Source: Asterias rubens
Taxonomy: Eukaryota; Echinodermata; Asteroidea; Forcipulatida; Asteriidae
Direction of reading: 5' to 3'
Length of the DNA: 64,000 nucleotides
NCBI RefSeq assembly: GCF_902459465.1
Contig: NC_047064.1
Coordinates: 7,032,762-7,096,761, forward strand
Shown: piece after piece, positions 1 through 11,465 of the stretch
How positions within the stretch are numbered: position 1 is the stretch's first letter
Layout of the letters: each line of letters opens with the position of its first letter
The notes under the pieces: generated by a model
Told to the model about the DNA's origin: nothing
The model's database searches: none
What the model saw: only the letters and a program-made list of their open reading frames with translations
Program-made: the position numbers and the translations under genes

Positions 1-93
1 TAGCCTGTTTCTGCTGAGCATTAATATTCTGTGCGTAGCAACTTTTTCTGCTTTCTGGCTTTATGAAATTGGGCCCTGGATGTCACTTCCGGT

Positions 94-261
94 TATACGC
101 CTCTCTTAATATCTATGCATGACGTCATAATTCGACTAAAAAATGAGGCTATAGACGCACCTCCGCCACCACTTGGAGTGGCTGCGCCCATAGCCTCGTT
201 TTGGGTTAGCATTGTGATGTACCTCATGCATAGATGTCAAGAGAGGCGCATAGTGTGGCCC
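94..261. repeat. Foldback (palindromic) MITE-like element
   Basis: The left arm begins TATACGCCTCTCTTAATATC and the right arm is its approximate reverse complement, ending GATGTCAAGAGAGGCGCATA. The arms also share GAGGCTATAGACGC / GCGCCCATAGCCTC. It has no coding capacity. A TGAAATTGGGCCC motif just to its left (about 64-75) is the end of another repeat family that is seen again near 60.4 kb. Confidence 0.6.
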
Positions 262-918
262 TTGTGATCCGGATGATGCTGATCGTTATCTTGATTAGAC
301 TTGCTCCAGTCAGTCTTCAGCTCTTGGTTGCATGATTCTCAATCCAGCCAGAGCCTTCCCTGCATCTCTGTTGTCATCTCAGGCTGATGTTATCTTCCAA
401 GACTCTTGTCCAATCTGCGGATGGAAAGGACGGAACTGTTTATTATTTGATCACTTTAACCAAGTAGGTATTTCAAACTTTGCATCATTTTAGGTGAGGT
501 TTGCCATGGCACCATGTATCAACCTCGTTTAGAAGTGTGGATTGTGAAAAGAACGGGTGGTTGTTAACCACTGATTGTTTTCAGAACCAACACCACTTTG
601 ACTGAATGGTTTTTAACAAGGTCAGCTTCAACTAGTATCTGAAACATACCATTTCAATCCCACCCTTACTTTGATTCACATCAAGTCTTTGTTTTTTAAG
701 GAAGCTACATGTACCCAATTTGGCCCACATAAAACTTTTCCAGTATAAAATTTAACATCTTGAATTATTTGTTTGGATTGATCCTTTGTGTATAGGAATT
801 TCATTGAAGTAATGTCACCTTAAGTCTGGACTGATTTTACACAACTGTATTTGTCTTATTAGTAGGGGTGTGAAAGTAGGAGTAGGGTCTGCTCTAGCCC
901 GACACTTTATATAATGGT
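262..918. other. Spacer with no recognised gene
   Basis: AT-rich sequence with stops in all frames and no motif I can name. It may belong to an intron or intergenic DNA of a gene lying to the left; nothing in it decides this. Confidence 0.4.
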
Positions 919-1312
919 GTGTCGTGGCCAAGCGTTCTAGTTCACTGGATCCAAGCACTGCCGTTTTCAGCAGCAGAGTGTGGGTTCGAATGCTGGTCAC
1001 AACACTAGTGCCCTTGAGCAAGGCACTTAATACCATAATTGCTCTGTAAAAAATTGGGAAGGTGGTGCATTCTGTTCAACCAGTCAGGCTCCCTAATTGA
1101 TGATACCCATGCCTACATCCTTATGGACTGTGAAGAGGGTAACCCTGTTTCAGTGAAACCCTGTTTCAGCAAAACCTTGTTTCAGCAAAACCTTGTTTCA
1201 GCGAAACCCCATTACAGCAAGCCCCTGGTGGCATTTGATTGGAGTGGCTGTAATACAGCCTTCTGATGTTAGGCAATCTCTCTCAAAAAAATAAAAATAA
1301 ATAAAAATAAAT
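919..1312 (+). repeat. tRNA-derived SINE
   Basis: The head carries a box A-like stretch (GTGGCCAAGCG, about 924-934) and a box B-like stretch (GGTTCGAATGC, about 983-993) at tRNA-like spacing. It is followed by the phrase CCCTTGAGCAAGGCACTTAA, which I associate with SINEs of marine invertebrates. A short imperfect tandem repeat of about 17-18 bp (TTTCAGCAAAACC, about 1148-1216) sits in the body. The element ends in an AAATAAAAATAA-type A-rich tail (about 1284-1312), as expected for a target-primed retroposon. It encodes no protein. Confidence 0.6.
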
Positions 1313-1589
1313 CAAGTACCTGTATAAGAGACAGGGTGTAGACAGTGGAGTAACTAAGGCTCCCTCGCTGTAGGCGTTTGTACTATGAACACAAACATAG
1401 ATGCACTTCACAGTCGGGTTCGCCACTTAGATCGCCATCATGCACCAGGAAACTGCAGGGAAATGAAACAAAGTAAAATTGTTTAACAACATTTGTCGAA
1501 AAATGTTCAGATTTTGGGAAGCAATTCAGAACTAATAATATTCCATACACACTTTTCTAGCAAGCATCTCAAGCATCTCATCAGTTTAG

Positions 1590-4420
1590 TTGCTCCTTTG
1601 AAGAATTTCAGTCCAATTAGACGAAGATTTCCCTTTTTTTTATAAAGATTATTTCCATCGTTTGTACCAATAAAATATCCAAGCAGCTTTGGCTTGCAGT
1701 GAATTCCTTGCTAAGAATAAATATGGCCCAAGTATGTGGCCAGGTGTTTCAAAATAAATCTTTGTTGGTGCACAGAAGACGCACGTTCTTCGTTTCCCCT
1801 TTCTTTGATAACCAATGATGCGTAGGGTCAATGAGGGGTGCAAAGTAATTAAGAGCACGACCACTTTATAACTCTGGTCACTCAGCTCTGGTCTGACATG
1901 ATTCTACTGCATCTCTAAAGAAGACCGCGTTTCTTAACATTGTCTTGAGCCAATGTGGCAGGTTTGGAACTGGCTCGGTGGTGTTTTCCCCCTTACAGGG
2001 ACGAACCTGACACACAGTTCAGGAAAGCTGTCTTGTGTTGCGGTATTTCTTGTCAAACTTTGCCTTCTAACTTTAATCGATCCACTACTAAGTTCCTTGC
2101 TGTGCCTAAGATTTAACTACCAGCCTGCATCATCGCGGAGTAATTAATTACTCATCTAAGTTGAAGATTTCAAGTCCAATAAGTAGGAGATCAAATTTAT
2201 TTGATCACTGCTTCCACAACTTGGAAAGAGAGACATTTTGTAAAAACTCTCTTTTGGTAATTGACTTCATGTCAAACTTTACTTTGTAACATAAACTGAT
2301 ACATTACCAAATTCCTTGCCATTCCTGAAGTTCAAACTGCCAGACTGCATCAGTGAGTAGCAGTTCACCCTTCTGGTATCTGTGCAAATAAAGAAGTTCT
2401 GAAGACAAGTAACAAGTTGATAGTTATAAACCATTTTAATAAACAAAAATTGAACTTGGATATGTTCATAAAGTGTAATCTTTCTGACCAATGGCTGTGA
2501 GATAAATCTTTGACAAATATTGTTTCCAGTTGTTTGTATCTATTTACATCAAAACTACTTGAGATGATTATTATACTCAGTAGAATATCTTCCAGTTAGT
2601 GAAAGAAACTTTCTCAAATTCAATCCAAATTTGTCTTACAACAAAACATTGATAAAAAGTTAAATCAGTGAAGTTGTCTTTTGAAGATGACAAGTCCATC
2701 ATGTGTAGTAGATTTAATTTGTAAATTTTTCCTTCCAATCAGTTGTGCAAATGCCCAAGCAGCTTGGGGTGGGAGACAATTTGTAAAAGCTCTTTTGTGG
2801 TAATTCACTTCAAGTCGAACTGTACCTTGTAACATAAATTGATACATTACCAAATTCATTACCACGCCTTGAGTTCAAACTGCCAAACTACATCAACGAA
2901 TGGTAGTTCATCACTTCTGGCATCTGTGCAAATGAAGACAGTAACAGGAAAAGTTGGTAATTTTAGAATAAAAATATGTTAATTAAACTCAAAGGAACTT
3001 AAATCTGTTGCTATTGTATGAACTTTCTGTCTAATGCCTGTGGGATTACTTTTGGTTGATTGTTTCCAGTTTTGTTTGTGCCAACTTAAATCAAAGCAAG
3101 TTGAGATGAATGCAACTAATATCTTCAAGTTGAAAGAAACTTTCTAGAATGGATCAAGTTTAATCCAACCTTTTTTTTAACATCAAACATCTTTAAGATG
3201 TGAAATTGGTGAAGTTGCTCCTTTGAAGATTTCAAGTCCAATGACTAGGAGAAATAAGTTGATGGCTGCTTCTAATCGTTTGTACCAATGCCTAAGCAGC
3301 TTGGCGCAAGAAACAGCCTCTTACAGTAAGATTTCTTATAGTAATTCACTTCTAGTCAAACTTTACCGCGTAACTTAAACTAATACATTACCAAATTTCT
3401 TGCCATGCCTGAAGTTCAAACTGCAAGACTGCATCAACAAATGGTATCCGTGCAAATGAAGAATGTATCTGAAGACAATAGGAAATAATACATATGCAGT
3501 TAACAACTGTGACCACTGTTTGAAATTGTTTGTATCCTTTAATATTCTAAAAACTTGAGATGACGGAGAGATGACGGAGAGAGACAGAGAGAGAGAAAAG
3601 AGTTTTGTAGAACAACACTAATTCTTTGAAAAGTTTGAACCCAAGCAACCAATAAAATTTAATCTAAACTTTTCTAAACACAAGGAAGGTGCTATCAGTT
3701 TAGTCCTTTGAAGATTTTATGTCCAATGTGTTCTTAGAGAACTTTCTTTCTTTATTCTAATACTGCGGAGTAGATTAATCAGATGTTCGGGAGACTTCTC
3801 AGGCTGTCCTGCTTTTTAACTTGGCCGGAAGGTATAGAAAATTGCCAGGACTACTTCTTTAGATTATAGAATGATACATTACCAAACTCCTTGCCATTCC
3901 TGAAGTTCAAACTGCCAGACTGCATAAGTGAGTAGCATCATCTCTGTATCTGCAAATGAAGAAGTACTGAAGACAAGTTAACAAATTGATAGATGTAAAC
4001 CATGTTTACCAACAAAATTGAACTCCGATCTACTGTTGTTAAAAGATAATCGAGATAAATAATTTTGACTATTATTTCCAACTGTTTGTATCATTTAAAA
4101 TCCCAACAACTTGAGGTGGGAGAGAGAATTGGTAGAATAATTTCAAAACTTTTGAAGTTTGAAAGCCATCAAAATGTTTCTAATCACCAAGACCTTTAGG
4201 AAGTTATTGAAATCACTTTTGTTAGTCCTTTTGCAAATTTTGAGCCAAATGTGTGGGAGATTTTTGCATGACTTCTTTCAATTATTTGGACAGGTAATAA
4301 CATCCAAGGAGCTTGGGTGAGGGAAAGTGTGTAAAAGCTCTCCTGGGGTATTTCACTTCCAGTCAAAAGTTAAATTGTTTATAAATTTATACACTACCAA
4401 AATGCTTGCTAGGCCTGAAG
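1590..4420 (-). repeat. Array of ~0.5-kb diverged tandem units with exon-like blocks
   Basis: A block containing CATTACCAAATTCCTTGCC followed by GAAGTTCAAACTGCCAGACTGCAT recurs near 2.30, 2.85, 3.39 and 3.88 kb, with a weaker copy near 4.39 kb; spacing is about 555, 529 and 491 bp. Each unit also repeats a TGAAGATTTCAAGTCCAAT block and an AAGCAGCTTGG block. Read on the minus strand, the first block lies between a TTTGCAG-like acceptor (changed to TTTGCAC in the third copy) and a G|GTAATG donor: 2379-2308, 2923-2863, about 3450-3392 and 3949-3883. One frame in most copies gives a similar peptide, WQFELQEW-like. I do not recognise a family. It may be a degraded multi-exon gene, an exon array, or a satellite-like repeat. 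Confidence 0.5.
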
Positions 4421-4502
4421 ATGTGTGATCTGCAAGAAAACAAACAAATTGTGGTTTTATTGGCAGTAAAGAAAAAATATGGTGATAGTTGGACGAGAAA
4501 AT

Positions 4503-5315
4503 TGGTTATTGGCTGCAAAGGGAAAGTTTGGTTAATGGCTGTGAAGGGAAACTTTGGTTAATGACTGTGAAGGGAAACTTTGGTTACTGGCTGTGAATCG
4601 AAACTTTGGTTATTGGCTGTGAAGGGAAACTTTGGTTAATGGCTGTGAACGGAAACTTTGGTTATTGGCTGTGAACGGAAACTTTGGTTATTGGCTGTAA
4701 AGGGAAACTTGGGTTATTGGCTGTAAAGGGAAAGTTTGGTTATTCACTGGGAATGGAAACTTTGGTTAATGGCTGTAAAGGGAAACTTTGGTTATTGGCT
4801 GTAAAGGGAAACTTTGGTTATTCACTGGGAATGGAAACTTTGGTTAATGGCTGCAATAACCTATCTTTCTGAAAGTTTGTATACACTCAGCGCCTTGAGT
4901 ACCTTGTTTGGTAGATACGTGCGCTATATAAGACTTCGATATTATTAGTATTATTAAAGGGAAACTTTGGTTATTGGCTGTAAAGGGAAACTTTGGTTAA
5001 TGGCTGTGAAGGGAAACTTTGGTTAATGGCTGTAAAGGGAAACTTTGGTTAATGGCTGTAAAGGGAAACTTTGGTTAATGGCTGTAAAGGGAAACTTTGG
5101 TTAATGGCTGTAAAGGGAAACTTTGGTTAATGGCTGTAAAGGGAAACTTTGGTTAATGGCTGTAAAGGGAAATTTTGGTTAATGGCTGTAAAGGGAAACT
5201 TTGGTTATTGGCTGCGAAGGGAAACTTTGGTTATTGGCTGTAAAGGGAAACTTTGGTTATTGGCTGCAAAGGGAAACTTTGGTTATTGGCTGCAAAGGGA
5301 AACTTTGGTTATTGG
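4503..5315. repeat. 26-bp minisatellite
   Basis: About 25-30 tandem copies of a 26-bp unit close to GTAAAGGGAAACTTTGGTTA plus ATGGCT. Copies differ mainly at TAATGG/TATTGG and GTAAAG/GTGAAG/GCAAAG. The last ten or so copies are the most uniform. The unit lacks stops in several frames, so it produces spurious open frames with a 26-residue period; these are not genes. The array is interrupted at about 4853-4957 by unrelated DNA. Confidence 0.9.
4878..4957 (+). repeat. SINE 3' end inserted in the minisatellite
   Basis: The insert reads GCCTTGAGTACCTTGTTTGG, then GATACGTGCGCTATATAAG and an ATTATTAGTATTATTA tail. The GCGCTATATAAG plus ATT-rich tail layout is typical of tRNA-derived SINE 3' ends in marine invertebrates. 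It separates two blocks of the same 26-bp repeat, so the insertion came after the array formed. No internal promoter boxes are left. Confidence 0.5.
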
Positions 5316-5514
5316 TGTGTATACCTACCCCGACCTCACCAAAACTTACACATGGTGAGCTCATGATACTTAACCTGTTGGCACTCCGTGTACTTCTGGT
5401 AAACCTCACTGACTGGTACCTCTTAGACCTTGTGTCATCATCTCGAGCGTCTTCCTCACTTCTAGCTTTCAACTGGACTATGACAGCCAAGTCAAACTGT
5501 CATAGACTATATAC

Positions 5515-8000
5515 TTAAGTTCTAGGCCAATTCTATGCCCTTCTTATCGTCTTACCATTATACGTACCAAAATCACCTTTAACATCATGAGAGGACGCCT
5601 TCATTGGTTCTCTCCTTTCTTGTGTCTCCTCCTTTTTTCTCCTCTTCTTTTTAATTTTTTTTTAACATGCTCTGCAGCACATTGCCTGCCTGTGTGCTGT
5701 TTACCTGCCAGGCGCTCCTGCCTGCCTTTGCGCTGCCTGCCTGCCTGCCATGCACGGCTGTAAAAACTATTTGTTTTGGAAACTAGCTTTTTGGTGTTGC
5801 TATGCTTACTTGTAATTTCTATCACAAATCAATCAATATATTTCATTTGTCTGCAATATTAAACGATTAATTTACGTGAACCAAATTAACCATTTAAATA
5901 TTCCTAACTGAAAGAAATCATTGATTGATTGGTGTATATTGCAAGTGTTCCATGTCGACATGGTGTAAAACTATTGTTGAGCGATTTAAGGGGAAAAGCG
6001 TTTTGTTTCTGGTTATTTCATCTTGAAATGGTATTACTGTAGAACATTTTAAGTTTAGTCAGTTTGTGAAATATGCACATACTGATTTTTAATTTACAAA
6101 GTTTTGTGCTTTTTTTGGCTAACTTTACTTACTGTGGGGAAAAAATATTTGTTTGCTAAAGTTAAATCTCCCTAAATACTTCAGTATGTTCCTTAATGTG
6201 AAACGATGAGTTCTTATAAACCATTTAAAGTCCATGTTGTTTAAACTAAGTGTATAGATTTTTAAAATTACTTTGAACAATGTGTAATTCCTTAGAAGTT
6301 TAACAACTTTTTTAAAATGATTTTTGGGGTTGAACAAAGAATTGACTAGAGTGGGATTCGAACCAACGACCTCCGGATTAACGTGGTCGTTGGTTCGAAT
6401 CCCACTCTAGTCAATTCTTTGTTCAACCCCAAAAATCATTTACAAATTTACCCAGTCAGTTTCCCTTGTGGTTTATATTGATAACTTTTTTAAAAGACAA
6501 AAGTTTCTCTAAGTGAACATGGTTATGCTAAAAATAAGCAAATTAATCATGTCAATGTAAAATGACAACAAAACAATGTCATCAGTTTCTTTCGAACCCG
6601 GGAAAGTTGCAAGAGAAAAATTATGCATCACTCTGGCTACGACCAAAATGCCCAAACATCAAGAAAACTCTTTCAGAAAAAAAATGGATGACATCACCAT
6701 TGACAATAATTGACAAGTACCGAGCTGAACAACATGTAAGGACGAGAAATGGGGTTTAACTTTTGCTTACAAGAAGCTGCCTTCTTAAAGTTTGCCAGCT
6801 CTCAATGGCCGCAAACCCCAGCACTTAAGTTCTAGGCCTATTTATGTCATATTCTATTCTAACCGTCTTACCATTATACATACCAAAATCGCCTTTAACA
6901 TCAAGGGGTCTTCTTTGCTCCTCCTTTTTTCTTGCTCCTTTTTTTTAGGGGGACAATAAATGCTCACATCCTGTTGAAAAAGGCCTAAAAACCAAGCATG
7001 CGCACCTCAACTATTTCAATTGATGAAATTTACTCATCAGAAATATTAAACGGTTAATTTAGCTGATCTAAATTAAACATTTTAATATTCCTAACTGAAC
7101 ATAAATTCATCACCTAGGAAGTATGGGTTGCTAAGTTAGGAGCACCTAGGTAATGAATTATTTCTTTTTACAGAGTAGAATTTTATTCTTTCCCCGCCCC
7201 ACCCAATTTACTTTATTTACATAAAAATAAGTATAAACTTTATTCACCAGAAATATTAAACATTTAATTAAGCTGTCTTAATTAACCATTTTAATATTCC
7301 TTACTGAATAAATTTCAAACTTGAAGAAAAGAAGCAGAGAATTATTTTAGTTTTTAAAACCTTTGAGCTTTTTTGTTTATCGCTGTATGTAATTTTGTTT
7401 TTAAGAAATTTACAAACTTATACCAAGGTTTTTCATGCCTTTTATATGGCTTGTTTTTTAGTTTTTGTTTTAGTTTCTGGGAACACTTATCAGTGATATT
7501 TTGATATTCTCACGATTGAGTCTTTCTTGAAGGAAAAATGGTATATATTGTATGATAACATAGTTTGCTGTTACGAAATACTAGAGAAAACCATTGAGTG
7601 ATTTATTTTTCCTTATTTGAAATGGGGAATTAGTTAATTATAAAAAGATACATATTTTGTGTATGAACTATTGCAATTTTCTAATTTTTTGTTTAGGCTC
7701 CTTAAAAATGCAAAATGGTTTCTTAGTCAATACCTTAATTTGTTTTCTGACCAATTATTAATCATTGCAAAGTACATCTTTAAAATGTCAACAAAACATG
7801 ATCAACAGCTTCTTTCAACCTGGGAAATATTCCAAGAGAATTTTTTTTACTTCAATGCATCACTCTGGCCACGACCAAAATGCCCCGACAACCAAGAAAA
7901 TCCTCTCAGAAAAAATAGTGGATGACATCAACCATTGACCAAATTTGTAGACAACATCAACAAGGATGAGAAAAGTTACCTGCTAGTTATTGGGAATTAA
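5515..8000. repeat. Degenerate tandem duplication, ~1.2-1.3 kb units
   Basis: Several blocks recur in the same order: CTTAAGTTCTAGGCC then TACCAAAATCRCCTTTAACAT at about 5515 and 6825; AATATTAAACGNTTAATTTA then AATATTCCTAACTGAA at about 5855, 7043 and 7245; and CATCACTCTGGCYACGACCAAAATGCC at about 6627 and 7857. Shifts are about 1.24-1.31 kb, with a partial third copy. Short open frames in these blocks do not keep frame between copies, so they are not conserved coding sequence. Confidence 0.55.
6315..6441. repeat. 57-bp perfect inverted repeat carrying a tRNA-like T arm
   Basis: Arms 6315-6371 and 6385-6441 are perfect reverse complements with a 13-base loop (6372-6384). The inner end of each arm holds GGTTCGAATCCCACTC, which has the form of a tRNA T arm/box B and is common at the 3' end of tRNA-derived SINE heads. 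No full cloverleaf can be formed, so it is not a tRNA gene. It looks like two SINE fragments head to head, or a hairpin-forming element. Confidence 0.75.
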
Positions 8001-8076
8001 GAAATGGAGTTAGAGTTTTGCTTACCACTTAACGTCATCTTAATGATCTTTGCTTACCACTAGACGACTTGAACTT

Positions 8077-8470
8077 GTAGCCACACACATACCACACAAT
8101 CCACAGATAAAAGTTTTAAAGTTCAAAAAGTGTTCGGTTTTGGAACACAAAACCAAAAGTCACTTTTAAAGTTCTCGTCTTGTCATGCTTGTCACTTGGA
8201 CGAATTGTAGCCACACACATACCACACAATCCACAGATAAAAGTTTTAAAGTTCTGACAAACAGTCGGCAAAAAGTGTTCGGTTTTGGAACACAAAACCA
8301 AAGGTCACTTTTAAAGTTATTGTCTTATCACTTGGACGACTTCTACTCTAGCCTCATGGACGACTTGTTGCTTAGGATGGACGACTTGTAGCCACAACCA
8401 TACCACACAATCCACAGATAAAAGTTAACAAGTTCTGACAATAGTCAGCAAAACGTGGGTCTATAATAAA
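8077..8470. repeat. Short tandem duplication around GTAGCCACACACATACCACAC
   Basis: The block GTAGCCACACACATACCACA, then CAATCCACAGATAAAAGTT, recurs at about 8078, 8208 and 8389. The first two copies also share AAAAAGTGTTCGGTTTTGGA and a CTTGGACGA motif. Spacings of 130 and 181 bp with internal indels indicate degenerating tandem duplication. No coding function is seen. Confidence 0.65.
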
Positions 8471-9280
8471 CAGTTCTCAAACTCAATATCGCAAGTCCGC
8501 TTTCAAAGTTCTGACAACAGTCAGCAAAAACAAAAAAGTCTCTAGAAACAGTAATTCAGTAATTCAGTTATAGTGTAGAGCTTCTCACGCCAACTCTGAC
8601 GGAGCTCGCAAGCAAAAAGCGAAAGTTCAACAGGAGAATGAGTCGATTTAAGTGTTCAATTCCTCCATTTCTGGTCGTCTTCAGAAGAATGTTCAAACTC
8701 CTGGACCTCTCCAGCTCTACTCGCAAGCTCAACATCAAAGTTGGTTCATGCCACCAGCGAGTTGGTTGTGTACACCGGTGACAATGTTCTATCTAACTTC
8801 GAGGAATTCTCCACCCAGCGAAAACTCCTAGGGAAAAACTCCGCGGGAGTTCTCAAGCCGGGCTGTAAACTCGACTACAAAATTAGACCACAGTGAGATG
8901 TGCTCATAAAAAAGAGAGACTTGGGCGATATACTTGACCAAAAGTCCTCATGTCAGGAGTCACTTTCCTTCAGCAAATTCAAGTACATTTTACCTTCAGA
9001 ATGTCGTAGGTAATGTCCCTAAGTACGACAAGAGACTGATACAGTTTGTTTTACATTGTAAAGACTGAAATTTCTATGATAAAGTTCAACCGAAACGCGA
9101 GTACAAAAATAGTAATACAGCCAAGTGTAGAGTAGCCATGTTGTCCGTCCGCCGTCCCGTGTGAAACTAAAACCATGCGGTCTTGCTCAGTCTTTTTTCT
9201 ATGCTAAAAGCGCAAAGACGATAAATCTGCACATCAATGCCGATTTGGCTTGCATTATACTGAATTCGCTTGGTGACAAT
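8471..9280. other. Spacer with no recognised gene
   Basis: This stretch is less AT-rich than its neighbours and has stops in all frames. I see no splice-flanked coding block, RNA gene or repeat that can be named. Confidence 0.35.
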
Positions 9281-9289
9281 CTTGGCCAA

Positions 9290-9830
9290 TAACATTGTGC
9301 GGATCTGGGCCAATAACAATGTGTGGAATTTCTTGAATTGGAAAAAATCTCAACCTGAATGAATAATAGACCCGCCCTGTTGCATCATGCACTAAATACA
9401 ACTTGTGAATACAGCTCTAAAATGCCGGGTGGTTCGATTCCCAACCACAGGGGCCCTGATTTTATTTCGCTCCATGTTGAGACTCAAGAGCGCCCATATT
9501 GAATTAAATGTGTTATCGTCGGTGATGGAAAACAAAATAGTCATTAAAGTACTATTGAATTGGCGTGGTTACAATCTCGTCAAATTACATTGTCGTAATT
9601 TCTTGAATGGGAAGAAATCTCAACCCGAATGAATAATAGACCCGCCCTGTTGTCTTTTTGGGACAGCTGTTTATAAGTCACTGAATACAACTTGTAAATG
9701 CCGCTCTAAAATGAGGGAGGTTCGATTCACACTCACGGGGACACCGACTTTTGTTCCCTCCACGGTGAGATGACAATAAAGAGCGCCAACAAATGTGCTA
9801 TCGTCGATGTTGGAAGTAAATAAAATTAAA
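9290..9830. repeat. Two direct copies of a ~290-bp repeat
   Basis: The order TTTCTTGAATTGGAAAAAAT, CTCAACCTGAATGAATAATAGACCCGCC, AATACAACTTGTGAATACAGC, GGTTCGATTCC occurs at about 9329-9440 and again at about 9600-9735. Both copies contain a GGTTCGATTC box-B-like motif, so a tRNA-related SINE origin is possible. No protein is encoded. Confidence 0.5.
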
Positions 9831-10129
9831 TTAATAATCATTCAAAATGCTACGTTCGCATTATGGTTGATCTGACCCACAACAACAATTTATTTTTTTA
9901 AATTTCATTGGATACAACAATTGTTTCTTTGGCTACACGTGCAGTCACGTAGGCCAAGCTTTCCATATCTGTGTTTTGATTGTCAGAGGTAATTATGGGT
10001 GCAGCTGTCAGCATTACCCCGGACCAATCAAAAAGCTTACTTTCGGTCGTCTGCACGCAGTGTGCAACGTGTACGTGAAGTGAAACTAGGCTAATGTTAT
10101 AGTATGGACGTGGATTGAAATAGGCTCAA

Positions 10130-10600
10130 CATGGCAGGGCCCAATTTTATAAATAATGTAAGCATAAAAAATGGCTAAGCAAAGCAGTGTATTGCTTAAC
10201 AAAATCTGGTTACCAGCCCAAATTCGAAACTGTATGCGAATACAGTTCTAGAGTGCACCACTATGATACTTTGATTAGCAAAGAAATTTGCTAAGCAGTT
10301 TTTTCTACTTAACAGCTTGATAAAATTTGGTCCAGGGCTAAATATTATAAAGCCCGTCAGCACACAATCTTTCTCAGCACAAACAAACTTTTGCTTAGCC
10401 CAAATTGGCTACCATTTCATCGGGACGCGGATTGACTTAGACAGACCCCAATTTTAAAAAGCATGTAAGCATAAAAACTTGCTAAGCAAATTAATATATT
10501 GCTTAACAGAATCTGGTTACCAGCCAAAATTCGATAATATAATTCTAGTGCTCCACTAATACTTTGATTAGCCACGAAACTTGCAAGCATTTACTGCTTT
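10130..10600. repeat. Two diverged direct copies of a CCCAATTTTA...GTAAGCATAAAAA repeat
   Basis: CCCAATTTTATAAATAATGT, AAGCATAAAAA, TTGCTTAACAAAATCTGGTTACCAGCC occurs at about 10140-10220 and again at about 10446-10525. A GATTAGC...CTTGC block follows each. This resembles the family whose ends (GGGCCCAATTTCATAGAGCTGC) appear at 60.4 and 61.2 kb. Confidence 0.5.
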
Positions 10601-10679
10601 ACAGCTTCATGGTGTTCGGTGTTCCAGTGGTGACTTTCCGCTACACGTTTTGCAAAATAATCCACTTTGAGGATGTCGT

Positions 10680-10885
10680 GCCCCCCCCCCCCCCCCCCAC
10701 GCAGTGTACTCCTTAAAAATAATAGCACGGTCACCCAGGCCCCCCTCCCGAGAAACGACAAACCAATTCCCCCGCGGCCCCCACCTGGGAGCATGCTCCC
10801 ACCCCCTGCCCCGCCCCCCCCCCCCCGCCTCCGCCCCCCCCCCCCGCCTCCGCCCCCCCCCCCCAAAAAAAAAAAGAGAAGAAAA
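10680..10885. repeat. Low-complexity poly-C tract
   Basis: Runs of 10-19 C (about 10680-10698, and 10816-10864 with short interruptions) are followed by A-rich sequence. Open frames across it are proline- or glycine-rich artefacts. Homopolymer lengths here are likely to be unreliable. Confidence 0.85.
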
Positions 10886-11264
10886 AAAGAGAGAAAGTTC
10901 TGGCTACGCCGCTGATATTATATGACACATCATACGTGAGGGTACACTTGTCTGTCTATACCCAAACCCCTTCTCACATACAAACAGCACATCGTTGTCT
11001 TCAAACCGTGTAAGTTTAATTTTTCCTCCATGGTTTAATGTTCAAATAACAACAATAATCACCATTGCGGTGTTGGAAGTACACCACTCGTCTTATATAC
11101 CGCCCTCGTGTGACAAACGTCCTTGTAAGTGGATTTTGTTTTACTGAACTCTTGCCATACAGGGCTCGCTGAATCTCTACTTCCGGTAACATATTACGAA
11201 TATTATGAAGTGCCGTAGGTTTAAGAAATGAGTAAAACATTGTTCCAAAAATCATTTCCGTCTC

Positions 11265-11465
11265 AGTTTTAGTATTTCAAACGTTTTAACCATTCGTGGT
11301 ATAACTTTACCACATAACTGGTTTTAAAATACGTGTTACAAGTTTTCGTGATTTGTTTTACTAATTTCTCAAAAACTACAGCACCTCAGCAAATTTTAAG
11401 GGAAGTTTCTTCAAACAAAGTTTAATTTAAATCTTTGGAAATTGTCTTTTGTGTCCTACAAAACA
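11265..11465. repeat. Half of a foldback MITE (family B)
   Basis: It contains TTACTAATTTCTCAAAAACT, ACAGCACCTCAG and TTTGGAAATTGTCTTTTGTG, matching the right half of the palindromic family seen complete at 56.57-56.94 kb. The left half is mostly missing. Confidence 0.45.

Noticed and set aside
3560-3600. GA-rich tract as a regulatory element
   Set aside because: It is a short simple repeat (GAGAGA with GATGACGGA) without a promoter or gene nearby.
4503-5315. CRISPR-like array
   Set aside because: The repeats are directly adjacent with no unique spacers, and the DNA is eukaryotic.
4684-5518. Open frames across the 26-bp repeat
   Set aside because: They follow the repeat period in several frames and have no composition, start context or domain suggesting a protein.
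6340-6420. tRNA gene on either strand
   Set aside because: Only a T-arm-like segment is present; there is no acceptor stem, D arm or anticodon arm, and the sequence is a palindrome.
10591-10928. Proline- and glycine-rich open frames on both strands
   Set aside because: They are translations of poly-C/poly-G runs.
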